DNA of 64,000 nucleotides. Origin: Pyrrhoderma lamaoense. Its lineage: Eukaryota > Basidiomycota > Agaricomycetes > Hymenochaetales > Hymenochaetaceae. The position numbers and the translations under genes were made by a program. How positions within the stretch are numbered: the first letter of the stretch is position 1; each line of letters opens with the position of its first letter. A model generated the notes under the pieces. The model was not told the origin of the DNA. It did not search any database and was given only the letters and a program-made list of their open reading frames with translations. The stretch lies in contig NBAZ01000003.1 in assembly GCA_002794735.1 (NCBI GenBank), forward strand, positions 2,356,001-2,420,000, in the 5' to 3' direction. This document shows, piece by piece, positions 58,765-64,000 of the stretch.

Positions 58765-60708
58765 TGCTAAAAGTATACTCTTTCACTTATCTGGGGAAAA
58801 ACAAAGGTATAAAGCATCGCACGTACAGGCTGTACTCTTCGTAAAAAGGTTGTCTTCAGTCATATGACTTTATATTACCACACTACTAATATCCATCCAG
58901 TGAAAACGTGTGCTCGGTAATGAATATATATGGAGGGTATGCGCTACGCATACTTGTACTGAGTTGTACCATCACTTATCCGGCTATAATAGAGAGATAT
59001 GAAAAGTACTTATTTGCACTGTATAGAGAGTTGGTCTGACCGTATAATGGTGTGCCTGAGACCCAACCAATTCCCATCTGCTTCATCCTCTTATGAATCT
59101 TATATGAGAAGCTCATACAGACTTACCTTCTCGTCAAAAGTCTCCTCCCTTTAGGCATCCTCTCAGCCCCAGCTCCCCTTACACACTCTTAACCCTCACT
59201 TCAGCTCGTTCATATTCCTCCTTCTTTCTCCTATACGGTTCTCTATTAGCTGTCTCTAGGCTGGCACTGCTATAGACAAAGGGAAATTAATAAGCTACGA
59301 GCTCTTTTTCTCTACAGTATTTGTTTCAAATTTTCTGGACTTCTCAGACGTACCAAGACAACCAGAGCCCTGAAATCGTAGATACTTTCCATAAGTATCT
59401 CCCTCGCAGCTCTTAGACTCTTTTCCACCTCTCCCACGTTAACCTTCTCCACTAACCTAGTTGCTAGCTAGGTCGACACAAACAGGATCATATGCGCAAT
59501 CGGCAAAGAAAACGGATAGTGAGCAGCCTTGAACTTTACGAGAAAACTATACGTATCCATTGAGAACCTAATCAAGTCTCAGGTCCCGTTCAGGAGTATT
59601 GATCAATCGACACACTGTTTAGTTCAAGTCTGGGATATAGTCTTGTGCATCAGCTCTAACATGTAGTAAGAAATTTGTTCGGTCAGGTTACGAACATTGG
59701 CTGTAGGTACAACTTCCGCACACATAGAACCTGCTCTGAGTAGCATAATGACCAATTTTTCAGATCCAAAAGCAAGAAAATCGAACTCATATATCCTCTA
59801 TCTTTCTCCCAATTGGACAGTAGTTTCGTTTCCAAAACCATTTGTGCACTAAAAAATGATTTTAAGAATTCATCCGCCCTTTCGAGTGTCACGAGATAAT
59901 CCACATTACTGCATAATTTTTGCATTTCAATCAGCTAAAATATGTTACCTCGTATCTTATAAGTATTGTTTTATGCGATAGGACTGGCACTTTGCAGCTT
60001 ATCTTTGATTCCTTAACAATTGTAAAGACCCTGACTGCGAAGAAACTTGATTTCTCCGACGCAGGATCGCCAGTAAATCGGTATTAGAAAGTGGATAGAT
60101 AATAGGACACGAAACTACTTCAACTATCCTGGTGTGTAGACTAAATTTTAGTTCCGTTAAACTAAGCGAAATGAAGATAGACGATCGGTTTATGTAATAT
60201 CAGTCTATACATCACGTACAAGTACTTCCTTATATGAAACATACTACAAGGTGTGCTGGTATTGATGGTCGCTCATTAATGAAGGTCTATGCACTTTTTT
60301 TGATCACCCAGTTTTTCTTGGCACTTCAGACTGTTGGTGATGCGCATAGCCCTCTTTCAGTCTAGTGTAACAATGCGAGCATACCTCACATCATAAACAT
60401 TGATTGATCACGCGGTACCTAGACCTTTGAGTATATGTTCTCCGGGTCTCTTGCCGATCTAACTGATGGCTAGATGATCTTCTTTGATACAATAATTTCA
60501 TATGTTGATTATAATGACATCCTTTTCGAGGAGGTACTGAGAAGATCGATAAGTAGATATAAGTACCTAACTAGATGCCTGGTAATAGTACCTGTTGTCT
60601 TACCCTAACTACTTGGTCTCCTCTCTAGTGCAATACCGCAGTAACCAACTTGCTCCTTTCTTACTGCTCCTTTTGCTCATTTTAAGTGGAAAAAGGGGCA
60701 ATCTGAAC
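58765..60708. other. Gene-poor region and kinase copy 2 upstream region
   Basis: 58765-60230 shows no supported gene. The open frame 59683-59925 (-) has no recognisable domain. From about 60240 the sequence is the duplicated upstream region of the kinase gene, matching 40140-40618. Confidence 0.45.
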
Positions 60709-62787
60709 ATGCTCGGATCGGCCTCTCAGATAACGCGTGTAGTACTTAGTGCTGCAGAGTTCGCGGCGGAATTTGCCCCTGTACCGTATCTTTCCGTTGT
60801 TGTTGATCTTGCACTTGGTATAGTTGAGTTATGCGATAATGTGCACGTTAACAAGTGAGCACTGCCTTTTCTTCTTCCCCCATTCTCAAGCCCAATCATT
60901 CTTTACATCATATAATATTTCTAGACGGAGCGTCAATGGGGTCGGAAGACGTTGCCAACAGCTGATATACTCTATCAGAGAGAACGAGTCTAGTCGCGCC
61001 CCGGAAAAAACGCGAGAACTGGTGGATACCTGTGAACAGTGAGTGCTTTCTGTTTCATACTTGTATGAATTTCGTCATCTTTGCCACGTGGTAATTTCTT
61101 CCAACCCTAAAAAAACAGCCTTTACTCTGTTGAATTTTGTTAGATATGTTAATCGTTATTTCTCCGCTTATCTGGTTAAATTACACACTAGTCACTACCA
61201 CTGATGCTGATGGATACATAGATTACTCATCAATATACAGAACAGAATGAAGAAATGGAGGGATCTTAATAAACTTATGCAGTTCCTCCAGCAGACAGAA
61301 ATCACCGAAAGTGTGAGAGATTGTAATGAATCTATAGATGCCTTCATGGAAGCATTCGCTATTACTTCTTCTCTTGACACTCATAACTGGATGATAAACT
61401 TCGAGGAGAGATGCAATTCAAATCAAGATGAAGTTCTTACATGTCTCGCCAGCATCAAAGACGATGTCAGCTCGTTGAAAGAATGTGTTAACTTAGAAAT
61501 GATACCTGAGTTGATGAGATTGTTACAAGAGCTTCTTGGTGAACGCAAACCTGGAGACCAAACTCACAACAACTTGGCTTCTATCCTCTATACCGTCCAA
61601 ACGTATTCAGGAGAGCTTTTGCCAGTCTATAATCTCAATCAAGGAGAAGTTAAAAAATTAGGGACCCCAGTTGGTGGTGGTACTAAATTTGATATATGGA
61701 AGGGTAGATATCTCGATAGCCAAGATTGCGCGATAAAAGCACTTCGGGAGTTTAGAATAACCCCTCAAAACAGGTCGGTAAGTATAGGATATTATATTTG
61801 ATGCTTGGTATAGTTCTCCTTAGTTTATCCTAGCGCTTTCTTCGCGAAATTAAAATTTGGAGAGATATATGGGAGGTCGACCGTGGCCGGTACATTCTCC
61901 CTTTCTTTGGAGCCTGCTGCAGTACTGGAGTACATCCGTGTGTAAACGCTCATATATTCACTCCTTTCGTAGTTTTGACATAGACTAGATTCGTGATTAG
62001 CCCATGGATGCAGTATGGAGACGTTTTGCACTATGTTAATAAATATCCATATGTTCCTAGGGGACCGATTGTATGGAACACTCACTTCATGTACATGGTT
62101 TTTGTACTCATCTTATTTAGATCCTCCGAATTGCTGAAGGAATCAACTTCTTGCACTCTCAGAAACCTCCTATTTCGCATGGTGATATCAAACCGGTAAG
62201 CAATCCTGTAAATATACGTAAAAGTACAATTAGCTGATATTACTTACAGGCAAATATTCTCATTAATGATGATGGAAATCCTCTTTTGTCGGACTTTGGT
62301 CTATCGAAAGTAGGTTTGGCGCTCAATGAAATATAAGTATGACTAACTGTCATATCAGATTATAGAAGATCTGACAGGAGTTCCGTTTACTCAGAGTTGT
62401 GGGTGGATGGCTCATCTCGTTATTTCGCCCCAGAATTATATTGCGTACCTTATACTCTGAACTGTGCTTCAGATGTCTACGCCTTCTCAATGACTATTCT
62501 CTCGGTAAGTTTAACTATTTTGTCCGTTAAATGTCGGGAACTGAGTGTTATGACTCCTCTTATGACAGATAATGACAGGGAAACAGCCCTTTTCATATAT
62601 CAGACGTGAATATGAGGTTATGGCTGGGGTAACAAGAGGCGAAAGGCCACAAAGACCTATGGAAGCGGAAGTTATCAAGCTTGGGCTTGATGATAGACTA
62701 TGGAGCCTATTAGTTAGATGTTGGGACAGGGACCCACAGAAACGTCCCTCAGCTCAAGAGCTTGTGAACGAGCTTTCATCACATTGA
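60709..62787 (+). pseudogene. MLKL-like helical domain plus TKL kinase, copy 2, frameshift in activation loop
   Basis: This is a direct duplicate of copy 1, about 20 kb away. The helical domain (MLGSASQITRVVLSAAEFAA, VVDLALGIVELCDNVHVNK, RRCQQLIYSIRENESS, KKWRDLNKLMQFLQQTEITE) and the linker run open into the kinase: EVKKLGTPVGGGTKFDIWKG, CAIKALREFRITPQNR. Later exons keep ISHGDIKP and ANILINDDGNPLLSDFGLSK. In the activation loop the sequence TGTGGGTGGATGG is one base shorter than TGTGGGATGAGTGG of copy 1 (near 62401-62412), so the frame changes just before SRYFAPELY. The C-terminal lobe is otherwise complete (MTGKQPFSYIRREYEV, LLVRCWDRDPQKRPSAQEL). Thus copy 2 would lose its C-lobe while copy 1 loses its N-lobe. 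Both breaks may be real, or consensus errors. Confidence 0.8.
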
Positions 62788-63263
62788 AGTTGATATATCT
62801 ATATTACTGGAGCTGCTTTCTGAATAAGGGGAATGGATGGACGTCTGAGGATATAACCCGCCTATAGTTTTCATTATTTTATCTATACCCAGTATATGTA
62901 CTGACTTTTTAGTCACATATAAATCATATGAATGGAATTTATAGTGTATTTGTTATGCCAGACAAAGAGAGAAACGAAATCTAATATCAGTTTGAAGCAT
63001 TACTGCTTGTAGTGAGATCCAATATACTATGGTTTAACGATGCATGTATGAAGTGTAAATGATGAATTAAGATATTGAATTTTTCCTCACCGAACAAAGT
63101 GAAACAAGTTGTCAATTACTATTATTATAGTTCAATTGATTATTAACCCTGAGTACTATAATTATGTAAGGAGAACGCTTTATAACTCCGATTGAAAAAC
63201 AAATGGACGCGTTATGTCGCGTCGGATTTGAATGCTCTCCTATCTCAGCCAGAAACTTTCAGA
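62788..63263. promoter_or_regulatory. Kinase copy 2 3' flank and MCM2 promoter
   Basis: 62788 to about 63140 matches the 3' flank of kinase copy 1. The remaining part, to 63263, should be the MCM2 promoter and 5' UTR. AACGCGTTATGTCGCGTCGG-like sequence at about 63206-63224 contains an ACGCG core, a word known from G1/S (MBF-type) promoters of DNA replication genes. Its use here is inference. Confidence 0.45.
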
Positions 63264-64000
63264 ATGGTATGAAATCTCTCCACTTTGTTATATCTAGTCA
63301 AAACTAACATCAGTGTTAGTCCTCGCCTCCAGTAACTCCTCGTCGACCGAAACGAGCACGTTCACCTTCTCGAGTACCAGCTCAGACCACAGATTCTACA
63401 CAACAAATCAGGAGACGCGCTTCCGGATCCTCACTTCCTCCCTCTTCACCTGCTGCTTTTCCTGATACGGATGAGTTTTCAAGCGACCAGGATGCTGTAC
63501 CAGATCTGGAGAGCGATGTTGTCGAAGAGGAGGAAGACGGAGAAGATCTTTTTGGAGAAGCTCTTGAGCAGTAAGTTGCTTGCACCCCATGTAGATAACT
63601 TCATCAACTATAGTTAACTGATATAATTTGACAGAGATTATGCTGCAAATGACTTACTTGATACCTACTCTAATTCTGGGATCAATGATGATGAGGATTT
63701 TGATGAGATGACAGCTGCACAGAGACGCCAAGCAGAGCGTGCAATGGCCCAACGCGATAGGCGTGAACGACAGGGCCGACGCGGAGCTCGTGCCGCTGCG
63801 CGATCTCGGGCTCCGGACCTACTTCAAAGCGAAGAAAGCGACGACGATGATATGGGCGGTGGTCTTCTAGCAGGCTTGAAGCCCAGGGCGCGTCGGCAGT
63901 ATGATGAGCGCGTGGAAATTGATGACGCTGCTGGAATCGAAGCAGAGATGCCACTGGAGCAGTTACACGATATTAAGGCAAACTCCATCGCGGAGTGGGT
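63264..64000 (+). CDS. MCM2: DNA replication licensing factor MCM2, N-terminal part, runs off window
   Basis: MCM2 is a subunit of the MCM2-7 replicative helicase; its N-terminal tail binds histones H3-H4. The best start is ATG at 63264-63266, which lies directly at a GTATGA donor, so exon 1 codes for one residue. The intron is 63267-63320. Exon 2 (63321-63570) gives SSPPVTPRRPKRARSPSR, SSPAAFPDTDEFSS and EEEEDGEDLFGEALEQ. A second intron (63571-63634) leads to DYAANDLLDTYSNSG, AAQRRQAERAMAQRDRRERQ, ESDDDDMGGGLL, and LEQLHDIKANSIAEWV at the window end. This matches the MCM2 tail with its Ser/Pro-rich start, FPDTD, GEDLF, the RRxAERxM basic part and the IxxWV end. The MCM core lies beyond the window. 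Confidence 0.93.

Noticed and set aside
1..64000. CRISPR arrays, prokaryotic operons, rRNA genes
   Set aside because: No regularly spaced repeats, no Shine-Dalgarno-type gene order and no rRNA sequence were seen; splice signals are eukaryotic throughout.

Overview
The window is nuclear DNA of a filamentous fungus, most probably an Agaricomycete basidiomycete. Genes are split by many short introns (mostly about 50-60 nt). The conserved proteins are fungal: MED14, a SCY1-type pseudokinase, the DASH subunit DAD2, ATP-dependent PEPCK and MCM2. Several families are ones I know mainly from mushroom-forming fungi: DUF6534-type membrane proteins, the secreted 'SSPxVLTD' family, and kinases with an MLKL-like N-terminal helical domain. 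I cannot name a genus. I see no bacterial operons, CRISPR arrays or rRNA.

Layout. 0.4-8.3 kb: a divergent housekeeping pair, MED14 (-) and SCY1-like (+). 8.6-9.0 kb: DAD2 (-), with an apparent one-base frameshift. 9.0-12 kb: gene-poor, with a short interstitial telomere-type repeat and one damaged hypothetical gene. 12-24.3 kb: the most unusual region. Three members (A, B, C) of an unrecognised low-complexity protein family are interleaved with one intact and two broken copies of a second unrecognised family. A and B form a large inverted repeat. Solo LTRs have landed in this segment, and one of them can be proven with the empty site in its sister copy. 24.3-25.9 kb: simple repeats. 25.9-28.1 kb: PEPCK (-). 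28.1-31.3 kb: gene-poor. 31.3-37.5 kb: three tandem (-) members of a secreted family. 38.5-39.8 kb: alpha/beta-hydrolase (-).

40.2-43.2 kb and 60.2-63.1 kb: a duplicated MLKL-like-domain/TKL-kinase gene. The two copies carry different frameshifts, and a third promoter fragment lies after the first copy. Between them sits an accessory block: DHA2-type MFS transporter (-), FMO (-), P450 (+, frameshifted), DUF6534 membrane protein (+), a third solo LTR and an MCT-type MFS transporter (+). This is the gene set of a small metabolite or detoxification cluster, although no backbone synthase is present. 63.26-64 kb: the start of MCM2 (+), running off the window.

The best candidate for an undescribed system is the 12-24 kb block. 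Its two co-amplified families have parallel design: a basic Ser/Thr/Pro-rich N-terminus, then an acidic tract, then a spliced C-terminal domain. The first family shares a strongly conserved promoter block about 190 bp upstream of each start codon. Many single-base frameshifts elsewhere in the window (DAD2, P450, both kinases, one secreted protein) could be real decay or residual homopolymer errors in the assembly. This must be settled before any of these genes is called a pseudogene.
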